Assembly: GCF_006475605.1 (NCBI RefSeq)
Contig: NZ_SSBC01000019.1
Location: 124,001 to 188,000, forward strand
From: Asticcacaulis tiandongensis
GTDB lineage: Bacteria; Pseudomonadota; Alphaproteobacteria; Caulobacterales; Caulobacteraceae
Direction: 5' to 3'
DNA: 64,000 nucleotides
The position numbers and the translations under genes are program-made. Position 1 is the first letter of the stretch; every line of letters starts with the position of its first letter. The notes beneath the pieces are model-generated. The model made no database searches. It was given only the letters and a program-made list of their open reading frames with translations, and was not told the origin of the DNA. Positions 26,312 through 35,238 of this stretch are shown piece after piece.

Positions 26312-28810
26312 ATGGCCTTTAATGCCGACACACCCCCAAAGCCCCGCATCGTCGTTATCGGCGCAGGGATGGCGGGTGGCCGTATTGTCGAGGAAATCCT
26401 CAAGCGCGATGCCCATCGTTTTGATGTGTCGATCATCGGCGCCGAAGACTGCGCCACCTATGACCGTATTCAGCTGTCGCCGGTTCTGGCCGGTGAAAAG
26501 ACCTTTGAGGACATCGTTACCCATTCTCAGGCGTGGTACGACACCAACGGTGTGAAGACCCATTTCGGGTGCTGGGTACAGTCGATCAATAAGGATGGCC
26601 GCTATGTCACCCTGCATGACGGGGTAACCATTGCCTATGATTATCTGATTCTGGCGACCGGTTCCGACCCGATCCGTCTGCCCTTGCCGGGGGCTGATTT
26701 GCCGGGCGTGGTGGCTTTCCGTGACCTGCATGATGTCGATATCATGCAAAAGGCTGCCGAAAAAGGCGGTGAAGCTATCGTCATCGGCGGCGGTTTGCTG
26801 GGTCTTGAGGCCGCCTACGGTCTGGCGAAACGCGGCATGAAGGCAACCGTCATTCACCTGATGGATGTACTGATGGAGCGCCAGCTTGATGAGGCGGCGG
26901 GGCGGCTGCTGGAAAAAGCTCTGCTCGAGCGCGGTGTGAATTCGGTGCTCAATGCCCATTCCGAAGCCATTGTTGGCGACAGTCATGTCGAAGGCCTGAA
27001 GTTAAAGGATGGGCGCATCATTCCGGCATCTCTGCTGGTTATGGCGGTCGGTATCCGTCCGCATGTTGAACCGGCGAAGGCCGCGGGACTGTTGGTTGAG
27101 CGCGGCATTGTTGTTGACGATCAGATGCGTACCTCTGACGCGCATATCTTTGCGGTTGGCGAGTGCGTACAGCATCGTGGCACCTGTTACGGTCTGGTGG
27201 CCCCGATCTGGGATATGTGCCGCACGCTGGCCGATGTCCTGACCGAGAAAAATGTCGATGCGGCCTATCTTGGATCTGAACTGGCAACACGTCTTAAGGT
27301 ATCGGGCGTTGATCTTTATTCCGCCGGTCAGTTCAACGGCGGTGAAGGCTGCGAAGACATTGTTTTCCGTGATCCGGCACGCGGCGTCTATAAGCGTATC
27401 GTCGTCAAGGAAAACAAACTGGTCGGCACGGTGCTCTTTGGTGAAGCCGCCGACGGGGCCTGGTATTTCGACCTGATCAAAAAGGCTGAGTCCATCTCTG
27501 ACATCCGTGACACCCTGATCTTTGGTCAGTCGGTAACGGAGGCTCTGGCGGGTGTGGACCCTAATGCCGCCGTTGCAGCATGGCCCGACGACACAGAAGT
27601 GTGCGGCTGTAACGGCGTAACCAAGGGTACGGTGGTTGAGGCAATCTGCGCAGGTGCGGACAACCTCGATAAGGTACGTGGCTGCACGAAGGCTTCGGCC
27701 AGTTGCGGGTCATGTACCGGCATCGTCGAACAATTGCTGAAGGTGACACTTGGGGATGCCTTCAAGGCACAGACCGGCCCGAAGCCTATGTGCAAATGCA
27801 CCGAACATGGTCACCAGCATGTGCGTCAGGTCATCGTCGAGCAACAGCTCAAGACCATGCCCGATGTTATGCAGGCCCTGAAATGGGAGACACCGGACGG
27901 GTGTTCGTCATGTCGTCCGGCGCTGAACTATTATCTTCTGTGTGCCTGGCCACGTGAATACAAGGACGACCCGCGCTCGCGCTTCGTCAATGAACGCAAC
28001 CACGCCAATATCCAGAAAGACGGCACCTATAGTGTGGTGCCGCGCATGTGGGGCGGCGTGACCTCTGCCAAGGAATTACGGGCCATCGCCGATGTATGCG
28101 ACAAGTATGAAGTGCCGATGGTCAAGGTGACCGGCGGCCAGAGACTTGATCTGTTTGGCGTCAAGAAGGCTGATCTGCCAGCGGTGTGGGCTGATCTTAA
28201 TGCGGCGGGTATGGTCTCCGGTCATGCCTATGCCAAGGCGTTACGCACGGTGAAAACCTGTGTCGGGTCGGAATGGTGCCGCTTTGGCACGCAGGATTCG
28301 ACGGGTCTGGGGATCAAGCTTGAGCAGGATACGTGGGGCTCATGGATGCCGCACAAGTTCAAGATGGCCGTCTCCGGTTGTCCGCGTAACTGCGCCGAGG
28401 CAACCATCAAGGATTTCGGCGTTATCTGTGTCGATTCGGGCTATGAGCTGCATGTCGGCGGTAATGCCGGTATCCATCTGCGCGGCACGGATCTGTTGTG
28501 CAAGGTGACGACCGAGGTTGAGGCGCTGGAATATTCCATGGCCTTCGTCCAGCTTTATCGTGAGGATGCGTGGTATCTCGAACGCACGGCGCCGTGGATT
28601 GAACGGGTGGGGCTTGAGTTCGTCAAGACGCAACTGTTCGACGATGAAACCCGTACCGATCTCAAGGCCCGTTTCATGGAATCGCAAGCGGTGTTTCAGG
28701 TTGATCCGTGGGCGGAACATGCCCCGAAATCAGAACCGGCCAAGGTCTTTTCACCGCTGGCTGATCTGCGCGAAGGGGTCACGCAAAATCATATCACGGA
28801 GCAAGCCTGA
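26312..28810 (+). CDS. nirB: NADH-dependent nitrite reductase large subunit
   Basis: Reduces nitrite to ammonium with NADH in the cytoplasm. 832 residues: FAD/NAD-binding oxidoreductase domains (VVIGAGMAGGR at the N-terminus, VIGGGLLGLEAA near 160), BFD-like 2Fe-2S modules (CGCNGVTKGT, CGSCTG, CSSCRPALNYY), then a siroheme/4Fe-4S domain with CVGSEWC and GCPRNCAEA. AGGAG at 26299-26303 supports the ATG at 26312; the longer frame would begin inside the terminator tail. It is followed by nirD with a TGATG overlap. Confidence 0.96.
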   Translation: MAFNADTPPKPRIVVIGAGMAGGRIVEEILKRDAHRFDVSIIGAEDCATYDRIQLSPVLAGEKTFEDIVTHSQAWYDTNGVKTHFGCWVQSINKDGRYVTLHDGVTIAYDYLILATGSDPIRLPLPGADLPGVVAFRDLHDVDIMQKAAEKGGEAIVIGGGLLGLEAAYGLAKRGMKATVIHLMDVLMERQLDEAAGRLLEKALLERGVNSVLNAHSEAIVGDSHVEGLKLKDGRIIPASLLVMAVGIRPHVEPAKAAGLLVERGIVVDDQMRTSDAHIFAVGECVQHRGTCYGLVAPIWDMCRTLADVLTEKNVDAAYLGSELATRLKVSGVDLYSAGQFNGGEGCEDIVFRDPARGVYKRIVVKENKLVGTVLFGEAADGAWYFDLIKKAESISDIRDTLIFGQSVTEALAGVDPNAAVAAWPDDTEVCGCNGVTKGTVVEAICAGADNLDKVRGCTKASASCGSCTGIVEQLLKVTLGDAFKAQTGPKPMCKCTEHGHQHVRQVIVEQQLKTMPDVMQALKWETPDGCSSCRPALNYYLLCAWPREYKDDPRSRFVNERNHANIQKDGTYSVVPRMWGGVTSAKELRAIADVCDKYEVPMVKVTGGQRLDLFGVKKADLPAVWADLNAAGMVSGHAYAKALRTVKTCVGSEWCRFGTQDSTGLGIKLEQDTWGSWMPHKFKMAVSGCPRNCAEATIKDFGVICVDSGYELHVGGNAGIHLRGTDLLCKVTTEVEALEYSMAFVQLYREDAWYLERTAPWIERVGLEFVKTQLFDDETRTDLKARFMESQAVFQVDPWAEHAPKSEPAKVFSPLADLREGVTQNHITEQA

Positions 28811-29142
28811 TGAACGTTTCTGTTGCGTTGAAATGGGTGGATGTCGGGGCAGCGGTGGACATCCCCTATCAGGGAGCCCGTCGCGTCGATACCGATCTGG
28901 GGGCCATTGCGGTCTTTCGTACGGTCGACAACGAATATTATGCCGTCATGGACAAATGCCCGCACAAGGGCGGGCCTCTGTCCGAAGGTATTGTGCATGG
29001 TCGTCATATTGCGTGTCCGTTGCACAACTGGTCGTTCTCACTGGAAAACGGTGAGGCGGTCGGGGCGGACGCCGGTAAGGGCTGCACGCCTACGGTGCCG
29101 CTGAAGATCGAGGATGATCGTATCCTGCTGGGATTACGCTGA
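28810..29142 (+). CDS. nirD: Nitrite reductase small subunit (Rieske-type)
   Basis: 110 residues with the Rieske-like 2Fe-2S pattern: CPHKGGPLSEG and CPLHNWSF give the CxH...CxxH ligands. Some NirD proteins have lost these ligands, but this one keeps them, as in assimilatory NasE-type subunits. The start overlaps the nirB stop, so expression is coupled. Confidence 0.94.
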   Translation: MNVSVALKWVDVGAAVDIPYQGARRVDTDLGAIAVFRTVDNEYYAVMDKCPHKGGPLSEGIVHGRHIACPLHNWSFSLENGEAVGADAGKGCTPTVPLKIEDDRILLGLR

Positions 29143-29166
29143 CACATACGAAAGCTTTAGGGCATC

Positions 29167-31827
29167 ATGACTCATTGCGCTGTTCATACCACCTGTCCCT
29201 ATTGCGGCGTTGGCTGTGGCGTCAAGGCCGTGGTCAATGATCGTCAGATGACGGTAAGGGGCGACGAAACCCATCCGGCCAATCAGGGGCGGCTCTGTTC
29301 CAAGGGGACGGCGCTTGGCAATACCTTCGGACTTGAGGGGCGTTTGCTGTCGCCGCGAGTACGCAAAGACGGGCATTTTGAAACAGCTTCGTGGGATGAA
29401 GTCCTGTCGGCAGTGTCGCAGAAATTCAATCAGGTGATCATCGATCACGGGCCGGATGCCGTGGCCTTTTATCTCTCCGGTCAATTATTGACCGAGGACT
29501 ATTATGCGGTCAACAAACTGGCCAAGGGCTATATTGGCACAGCCAATGTCGACACCAATTCACGGCTGTGCATGTCTTCGGCTGTGGCGGCGCACAAGCA
29601 GGCCTTCGGGGCTGATCTGGTGCCCGGCACCTATGAGGATCTGACCGAGGCCGACATGCTGGTTTTTTCCGGCCATAACGCGGCCTGGACCCATCCGGTG
29701 CTCTATCGCCGGATTGAAACGCGTCAAAACCAGTTTCGGGTCTGTATTGATCCGAAGCGTACCGATACGGCAAAGGCGGCTGACCTGCATCTGATGATCC
29801 GGCCACAGACGGATGTGCGGTTGTGGAACGGATTGTGTGCCCATCTGATTGCCCGCGACGCCATTGATCATGATTTCATAGATGGCCACACGCAGGGCTT
29901 TTCGCGCCTGATGGCGGCCTTAAGTGCCGATGACCAGAGCATCGATGCCGTGGCTGAGGATTGCGGCATTTCAACGGTCGATCTTAAGGCCTTTTATGAT
30001 GCGTTTTTACATACGCCCAAGGTGGTCAGCCTGTTCTCCATGGGCTCCAACCAGTCGGCGCAGGGCGTGCATAAGGGCCTGAGCCTGATCAACGCGCATC
30101 TGTTGTCGGGCAAGATCGGCAAGCCGGGGGCGGCTCCGTTTTCCATCACCGGTCAGCCTAACGCTATGGGCGGACGTGAGGTGGGCGGTTTGGCCAATAT
30201 GCTGGCGGCCCATATGGATTTCGACGACGCCTCAAAGGCGCTGGTGCAGCGGTTCTGGCAGTCGCCAACCATTGCGCCAAAGGCCGGTCTTAAGGCCGTT
30301 GATATGTTCGAAGCGGTGCGGACGGGTAAGATCAAGGCTATCTGGATCATGGCGACCAATCCGATGGTGTCCATGCCGGATACCAACCGGATTCATGAGG
30401 CACTGTCGAACTGCGAACTGGTGGTGGTGTCCGATGTCATGGCCCGCACCGATACCATGGACATGGCCCATATCCAATTACCTGCGGCGGCATGGGGCGA
30501 GAAGGACGGCACGGTCACCAATAGCGAGCGTGTCATTTCCCGTCAGCGCAATCTGACGGCCTTGCCCGGAGAGGTGCGGCCTGACTGGGCGATTGTCTCA
30601 GAGGTCGCCCGCCGTATGAATGCGGCATGGGAAAGTGCCTTTGACTGGGCTGGTCCCGATGCGGTTTTTGCCGAACATGCGGGTCTGACGGCGTTTGAAA
30701 ATGACGGGCGGCGGTTCCTTGACCTTGGTGGTCTGGCGGGCATGTCGAAGAGTGAATATGACGCGCTTCAGCCGGTGCGCTGGCCGTTTAAGGCCGATGG
30801 TTTGCCGTCGGGGCGTTTGTTTGCTGATGGCAAGTTCAATACGCCTGACGGGCGCGCACGTCTGGTGCCGTCTATTGTACGCAGCCCGGCCAATCAGACC
30901 ACGCCTGAGTTCCCGTTCAGCCTCAATTCGGCGCGTGTGCGCGACCACTGGCACACCCTGACGCGGACGGCGCTGGCACCGGAACTGAACCGCCATATTA
31001 CCGAACCGCTGCTCGATATTCACCCGAAGGATGCGAAAGCCCTTGGTATAAAGGACGGGCGGCTGGCGGTTGTCACCACCGCATGGGGTGAAGCGATTCT
31101 CAAGGCACGTGTGACGGACGATGTACGCGAAGGCAATCTGTCTGTGCCGATGCACTGGACGAAGCAATTTGCGCCGTTCGGCCGTTCAAACCAGATGGTC
31201 AATCCGGCGGTGGATGCCCTGTCGGGTCAGCCGGAATTCAAGCACACACCGGCGAATGTCCGCGCCTATAGCGAACAATGGCATGGCTTTGTCATGGCCC
31301 CGCGCGATTTTGACGGCGAACTGCCGCAGTGGGACGATGATACGATCTGGCGGCGTACGACCCATGCCCATGCCGATTGCTTTGAGGTCGCAGGCATAAC
31401 CTCACCTGACCTGTCAATGATTGAGGCGAGCCTGACGCTGCATGATGCAGGCTCCGGTCTGACGCGGCGGGTGCGTGTCGATGCTCAGGGACGTTTGACG
31501 CGCGTGATGTTTGTCGCGCCGATCCATAAGAAACTGCCGCCGCGGGACTGGTTGCTGGAGCGTTTCGGCGATGAGGTTTTAAGCGATGCGCACCGCGCGG
31601 CCTTGTTGATCGGACGCTTGCCAGGGACGCAGGACAAGGGCCGCATCATCTGCGCCTGCCGCAGTGTCGGTGAAGTGGCCATCTCCGCCGCCATAGCGGA
31701 CGGGGCAAAAACGGTCGATGAGATCAGCGAAGCGACCACCGCAGGCACCTCATGCGGTTCCTGTAAGGGCGAACTGAAACAATGCTTGCTGAAGCATGCC
31801 AAAACAAAGGAGCTGGCCGATGCCTGA
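29167..31827 (+). CDS. nasA: Assimilatory nitrate reductase catalytic subunit
   Basis: A cytoplasmic molybdenum enzyme reducing nitrate to nitrite, 886 residues. The N-terminal 4Fe-4S motif is CPYCGVGCGV...GRLCSKG; the molybdopterin core follows (NSRLCMSSAV, FSMGSNQSAQG, ITGQPNAMGGREVGG, LPAAAWGEKDGTVTNSER). The MopB C-terminal domain lies near residues 580-720. The C-terminus adds a BFD-like 2Fe-2S module (CACRSVGE...TSCGSCKGEL), as in NasA rather than periplasmic NapA; there is no Tat signal. Its stop overlaps cobA by 8 bases. Confidence 0.96.
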   Translation: MTHCAVHTTCPYCGVGCGVKAVVNDRQMTVRGDETHPANQGRLCSKGTALGNTFGLEGRLLSPRVRKDGHFETASWDEVLSAVSQKFNQVIIDHGPDAVAFYLSGQLLTEDYYAVNKLAKGYIGTANVDTNSRLCMSSAVAAHKQAFGADLVPGTYEDLTEADMLVFSGHNAAWTHPVLYRRIETRQNQFRVCIDPKRTDTAKAADLHLMIRPQTDVRLWNGLCAHLIARDAIDHDFIDGHTQGFSRLMAALSADDQSIDAVAEDCGISTVDLKAFYDAFLHTPKVVSLFSMGSNQSAQGVHKGLSLINAHLLSGKIGKPGAAPFSITGQPNAMGGREVGGLANMLAAHMDFDDASKALVQRFWQSPTIAPKAGLKAVDMFEAVRTGKIKAIWIMATNPMVSMPDTNRIHEALSNCELVVVSDVMARTDTMDMAHIQLPAAAWGEKDGTVTNSERVISRQRNLTALPGEVRPDWAIVSEVARRMNAAWESAFDWAGPDAVFAEHAGLTAFENDGRRFLDLGGLAGMSKSEYDALQPVRWPFKADGLPSGRLFADGKFNTPDGRARLVPSIVRSPANQTTPEFPFSLNSARVRDHWHTLTRTALAPELNRHITEPLLDIHPKDAKALGIKDGRLAVVTTAWGEAILKARVTDDVREGNLSVPMHWTKQFAPFGRSNQMVNPAVDALSGQPEFKHTPANVRAYSEQWHGFVMAPRDFDGELPQWDDDTIWRRTTHAHADCFEVAGITSPDLSMIEASLTLHDAGSGLTRRVRVDAQGRLTRVMFVAPIHKKLPPRDWLLERFGDEVLSDAHRAALLIGRLPGTQDKGRIICACRSVGEVAISAAIADGAKTVDEISEATTAGTSCGSCKGELKQCLLKHAKTKELADA

Positions 31828-32608
31828 GGGTTTTGTGACACTTACCGGTGCCGGACCGGGTGATGCCGATCTTTTGACGCTTGGGGCCTTGAAGGCGCTC
31901 CAGTCGGCGCAGGCACTTTTGTATGATGCGCTGGTCAGTGAGGATATTCTGGCGCTGGCGCCGGAACGCTGTGTGAAAATCTGTGTTGGTAAACGCGGGG
32001 ATCGCCTGAGCGTCTCGCAGGATAAGACCAATGCCCTGATGGTGCGTCTGGCGCGCAAGGGCCTGCATGTGGTGCGGCTCAAGGGTGGTGATCCTTCGGT
32101 GTTCGGGCGGGTCGGTGAGGAGCGTGACTATCTTGAGGCGCACGGCATTGCGCATAAGACTCTGGCTGGTGTAACGGCGGCCTCTGCGGCGGCGGCGCAG
32201 TTCGAAGTGCCGCTGACCCATCGTGGGGAAGCCCGTTCAGTGACCTATCTGACAGGGCGCACCAAGGACGGGTCAGTTGATCTGAAAGACTCGGTTGTCT
32301 GTGATCCGGAAATGTCGCTGGTGTTCTATATGTCGTCGCACAATGCTGCCCATATTCAGGCGCGCGTGCAGGCGGTGCGCGGCGGGGCCACGCCGGTATT
32401 GATTGTCGAAAACGCCGGTCGCCGTTCGGCACGTGCGGTCAAGGGGACTTTGGCGCAATTGGCGGATATGGTGCAGACGGCGGCCTTTGACGGGCCGGTG
32501 CTGATCGGGGTCGGGCCGGTGTTTGCCCGTGCCCGTGTACCGTTCAGCGCCTTAGCAAACCAACCAGATTACACGGCTTGTGACGCGCGTCTAACTGCTC
32601 ACGGATGA
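31820..32608 (+). CDS. cobA: Uroporphyrinogen-III C-methyltransferase
   Basis: SAM-dependent methylation of uroporphyrinogen III to precorrin-2, the first step to siroheme, which NirB needs. 262 residues of the SUMT family: VTLTGAGPGDADLLTLGALKALQ at the N-terminus, VRLKGGDPSVFGR, PLTHRGEARSV, VLIVENAG. AAGGAG at 31807-31812 supports the ATG at 31820, inside the end of nasA. There is no CysG-type dehydrogenase/ferrochelatase fusion. Its 3' end overlaps the convergent moaB by 65 bases. Confidence 0.94.
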   Translation: MPEGFVTLTGAGPGDADLLTLGALKALQSAQALLYDALVSEDILALAPERCVKICVGKRGDRLSVSQDKTNALMVRLARKGLHVVRLKGGDPSVFGRVGEERDYLEAHGIAHKTLAGVTAASAAAAQFEVPLTHRGEARSVTYLTGRTKDGSVDLKDSVVCDPEMSLVFYMSSHNAAHIQARVQAVRGGATPVLIVENAGRRSARAVKGTLAQLADMVQTAAFDGPVLIGVGPVFARARVPFSALANQPDYTACDARLTAHG

Positions 32609-33056
32609 TCCTGTCCCAGCCATCGGCGCAGGCATTTTCCGAACCGGGCAGGCAGAATATCAGCACCTTTTCGGGCGTTATACCTGCCGTGGCACGTGAT
32701 GACAGGGTAGAGGTGCCGATGCTTTGGAAACTTAAGGCATGAAACAGCGCCGAAAAGCCATCAATGCGTTTGGCAAACAGAGGCTCAAGCGCTTCGGGGG
32801 TGACATTATGTTCATGCAGGCCCGTGCCGCCATTGGTTAGGATGACCTGTACCTTGCCGTCTTCGATCCACCGTAGAACCTGAGCCGTCAGGGCCACCTG
32901 ATCGTGGGGTAAAAGCGCGCGCTCAGCGAGGATATGTCCGGCGGCGGCGATGCGTTCAGACAGCAAATTGCCTGAGGTATCGGTGTCCGGCGTATGGCGA
33001 TCAGACACAGTCAGGACGGCGATATTTAGCGGTGTAAAGGGCCTGTTTTTTGACAT
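32544..33056 (-). CDS. moaB: Molybdenum cofactor biosynthesis protein B
   Basis: 170 residues of the MoaB/Mog fold (IAVLTVSDRHTPDTDTSGN, ILTNGGTGL, LPGSENACADGWDRII). It binds molybdopterin and is linked to adenylation of the cofactor. It is the last gene of modA-modB-moaB on the minus strand, 3 bases after modB. The overlap with cobA is tail-to-tail, so the last 20 or so codons of both genes use the same DNA. Confidence 0.93.
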   Translation of the reverse strand: MSKNRPFTPLNIAVLTVSDRHTPDTDTSGNLLSERIAAAGHILAERALLPHDQVALTAQVLRWIEDGKVQVILTNGGTGLHEHNVTPEALEPLFAKRIDGFSALFHALSFQSIGTSTLSSRATAGITPEKVLIFCLPGSENACADGWDRIIREQLDARHKPCNLVGLLRR

Positions 33057-33059
33057 GGG

Positions 33060-33725
33060 TCAGCTTTCTGTGGTGCGGGTGCGGCGGTCGATTATCAGGA
33101 GCGACCAAAGGATCAGGAAGGCGAAGGCCATCAGCCCCACTGAGAGTATATGGGCCTCGTTCCAGTTCAGTTGCTCGACGGCCTGATAGATGCGGATGGA
33201 CAGGACTTCGGTCTTGCCCGGAATGGAGCCGCCGATCATCAGGACGACGCCAAATTCCCCGATCGTATGGGCAAAGACCAGAATGGCGGCGGTGATAAAT
33301 CCACGTTGCGATTGGGGCAGAATGACTCTGAAAAAGGTCTGAAGCCGCGACGCCCCCAGAAGTTTCGCCATCTCCAGCGGTTGTTTTCCCATGGCCTCAA
33401 AGGCGTTGCGGATCGGCTGTACGGCAAAGGGCAGGGAATAGAACAGTGACCCTATCACCAGACCGGTAAAGCTGAAGGCCAGTGTCTCAATGCCGAAGGG
33501 TCTGAGGATAAACATAAGCGGGCTATGCGGCCCCATCGCAATCAGAAGATAAAACCCTAGCACGGTCGGTGGCAGCACAATCGGTAAGGCGGTCAGGGCA
33601 CCGACGCAGTCGCGTACAGGACCGCTACCCTGTGATAACCACCAGGCCAGAGGTGTTGCCAGAACGAGCAAAAGCGGCGTCGTAACCGCCGCCAGTGCCA
33701 ATGTGACGCGTACCGCTTCCCACAT
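33060..33725 (-). CDS. modB: Molybdate ABC transporter permease
   Basis: 221 residues with about five hydrophobic helices and the binding-protein-dependent permease loop (EMAKLLGASRLQTFFRVILPQSQRG) that docks with the ATPase. ModB features include VLPPTVLGFYLL and HTIGEFGVVLMIGG. It sits between modA (3-base gap) and moaB. The usual modC ATPase gene is not present in this operon or elsewhere in the window. Confidence 0.94.
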   Translation of the reverse strand: MWEAVRVTLALAAVTTPLLLVLATPLAWWLSQGSGPVRDCVGALTALPIVLPPTVLGFYLLIAMGPHSPLMFILRPFGIETLAFSFTGLVIGSLFYSLPFAVQPIRNAFEAMGKQPLEMAKLLGASRLQTFFRVILPQSQRGFITAAILVFAHTIGEFGVVLMIGGSIPGKTEVLSIRIYQAVEQLNWNEAHILSVGLMAFAFLILWSLLIIDRRTRTTES

Positions 33726-33728
33726 AAA

Positions 33729-34484
33729 TCAGTCTACCTCATAGCCTTGTGCGCGAATGATCTTGCGCGCTTCGGGGCTTTTGAGGAAGCCCATATAGGC
33801 GCGCGCTGCGGTATTGTTTTCACTGCGTTTCAGCCATACCGCCTGCTGGTCTATGGGGGAATAGTCGGCGGCGGGCACAAGCCAGTAAATCCCTTCGTTA
33901 CGTCCTTTTACCTGTGAGAGGGCGACAAAACCCATATCGGCGGCGCGGGTTTTCACAAAACCATAGGTCTGGGCGATGTTGCCACCCTTGACGATTTTCG
34001 GCGAAATTTGTCCAAAAAGGGCGTGTTTTTTCAGCACCTCTTCCGCCGCCAACCCATAGGGCGCGGTCAGCGGATCGGCGATGGCCAGATGACTGAAGCG
34101 TCCGGCCCTGAGGCCCTTGAGATTGACATCTGTGCGCGACTTATCCCCGCTCCATAAGACCAGACGACCATAGGCATAGACAAACCGTGAGCCTTTGACC
34201 GTCAGGCTCTGTTGTTCGAGCCAAAGGGGCCGTTCGGCATCGGCGGACAGAAACACATCAAAGGGCGCACCCTGTTGAATCTGCGTCGCCAGTTGACCGG
34301 ATGAGCCAAAGCTGTGGGTCACGCGATGGCCGGTACGGCGTTCAAAGGCGGTGCCGAGGGTTTTGGCGGTTTCGGTGAAGTTGGCGGCGACAGCAACTCT
34401 GATCTCAGCGGCCTGCCCAAGGGCAGGCCACACGAGACACAAGGCCAGCAGAAGGTTTAACAGAACCCGACGGTTAGGCTTCAT
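33729..34484 (-). CDS. modA: Molybdate-binding periplasmic protein
   Basis: 251 residues with a signal peptide ending near GQAAE, then the ModA body (VAVAANFTETAKTLG, HSFGSSGQLATQI, PFDVFLSADAERP, LAIADPLTAPYG). It captures molybdate for ModB and ultimately supplies NasA. The 138-bp upstream gap contains a Mo-box-like palindrome and a perfect FNR-type box. Confidence 0.95.
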   Translation of the reverse strand: MKPNRRVLLNLLLALCLVWPALGQAAEIRVAVAANFTETAKTLGTAFERRTGHRVTHSFGSSGQLATQIQQGAPFDVFLSADAERPLWLEQQSLTVKGSRFVYAYGRLVLWSGDKSRTDVNLKGLRAGRFSHLAIADPLTAPYGLAAEEVLKKHALFGQISPKIVKGGNIAQTYGFVKTRAADMGFVALSQVKGRNEGIYWLVPAADYSPIDQQAVWLKRSENNTAARAYMGFLKSPEARKIIRAQGYEVD

Positions 34485-34546
34485 TTGGCAACCTTTATCA
34501 CGGATATGTCCTTAACCCCTCTGACGCGCAAGAACAGCAGAGGATG

Positions 34547-34570
34547 CGATATGCACGACGAAACATATCG
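34547..34570. promoter_or_regulatory. Mo-box-like palindrome upstream of modA
   Basis: CGATATG (34547-34553) and CATATCG (34564-34570) form a perfect inverted repeat with a 10-base spacer, between modE-like and modA. ModE operators contain CG..TATAT-type half-sites, so this is a plausible ModE site. The match is not exact. Confidence 0.4.
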
Positions 34571-34575
34571 AGCAT

Positions 34576-34589
34576 TTGATCTGGATCAA
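34576..34589. promoter_or_regulatory. FNR/FixK-type box upstream of modA
   Basis: TTGAT-CTGG-ATCAA is a perfect match to the FNR consensus TTGATnnnnATCAA. It is about 90 bases before modA and lies just after the end of the modE-like gene, suggesting low-oxygen control of molybdate uptake. Confidence 0.6.
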
Positions 34590-34622
34590 GCTGATCTGAA
34601 AAGCGGTAAGGTTCAGAGGGTG

Positions 34623-34982
34623 TCAGTCCGCCTTCATCAGCGGTTTTATGTGCTCAAAATGTCTCAGGGTGAGGTCATTCGCCTCGGTTTGCAGGGTGCG
34701 GTAGAGTCTTAACACCTCATGGCCGAACGGGGTGACGGACGCGCCGCCGCCCTTTGCGCCGCCATGCGCCGTGGCCACCAGCGGTTCTTTGAAGCCGGCA
34801 TTCATCGATTCAACCATGGCCCAGACGCGGCGATAGCTTATGTCCATTACCTTTGCGGCGGCGGACAGTGAGCCGTGCCGCTCTATGGCCTCAATGAGGT
34901 CAGCCTTGCCCGGCCCCATGGCGATGTCACAATCGTGCAGCAGTCGGATATATATTTTGAAAGCGTTGGGCGTAGCGGTCAT
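34623..34982 (-). CDS. ModE-like winged-helix regulator, DNA-binding domain only
   Basis: 119 residues resembling the N-terminal LysR-like winged helix of ModE (GPGKADLIEAIERHGSLSAAAKVMDISYRRVWAMVESMN and the GGAKGGGASVTPFG wing). The C-terminal molybdate-binding (MOP) domains of E. coli ModE are absent, as in many short ModE proteins. It lies directly upstream of modA on the same strand, so control of modAB is expected. Confidence 0.85.
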   Translation of the reverse strand: MTATPNAFKIYIRLLHDCDIAMGPGKADLIEAIERHGSLSAAAKVMDISYRRVWAMVESMNAGFKEPLVATAHGGAKGGGASVTPFGHEVLRLYRTLQTEANDLTLRHFEHIKPLMKAD

Positions 34983-35032
34983 GGCGGGGATTATGTCATG
35001 CTTCTGTGGCGATTACGGGCGCAGCCTCCGAC

Positions 35033-35124
35033 CTGAAGCTTACCCGATCAAAGGGGATCGCATAAGCTTCAGATTTTTGTTTGACGCGCATTCCGAAAAG
35101 TGCGTCCCACTTTTCGGAATGCGC
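35033..35124. repeat. Composite REP-like element of two long hairpins
   Basis: Hairpin one: 35033-35042 pairs with 35063-35072 (10 bp), with an inner CGATC/GATCG stem (35045-35049 with 35056-35060). Hairpin two: 35086-35102 pairs with 35108-35124, a perfect 17-bp stem with a 5-base loop, containing CCGAAAAGTG. Motifs of the CCGAAAAGTG...CACTTTTCGG kind are common extragenic palindromes in alphaproteobacteria. ATTTTTGTTT follows hairpin one, so it could also terminate plus-strand transcription. Confidence 0.7.
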
Positions 35125-35152
35125 TCGTGAGGCAGTCAGGTCAACGAAGACT

Positions 35153-35166
35153 TTGACACGGATCAA
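35153..35166. promoter_or_regulatory. FNR-like box upstream of the porin gene
   Basis: TTGAC-ACGG-ATCAA differs from the FNR consensus in one position. It is centred about 80 bases before the porin ATG. Confidence 0.4.
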
Positions 35167-35238
35167 GTATCCCCGAAAGGCCGCAGCCTAAGCTGGTGGT
35201 CGCTCTATCTCATCATTTCTTTTTCCCCTGAGGCTGTC

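Noticed and set aside
34485-34712. 75-residue plus-strand frame upstream of the modE-like gene
   Set aside because: It runs through the FNR and Mo-box-like sites and into the antisense of the modE-like gene, and has no family resemblance.
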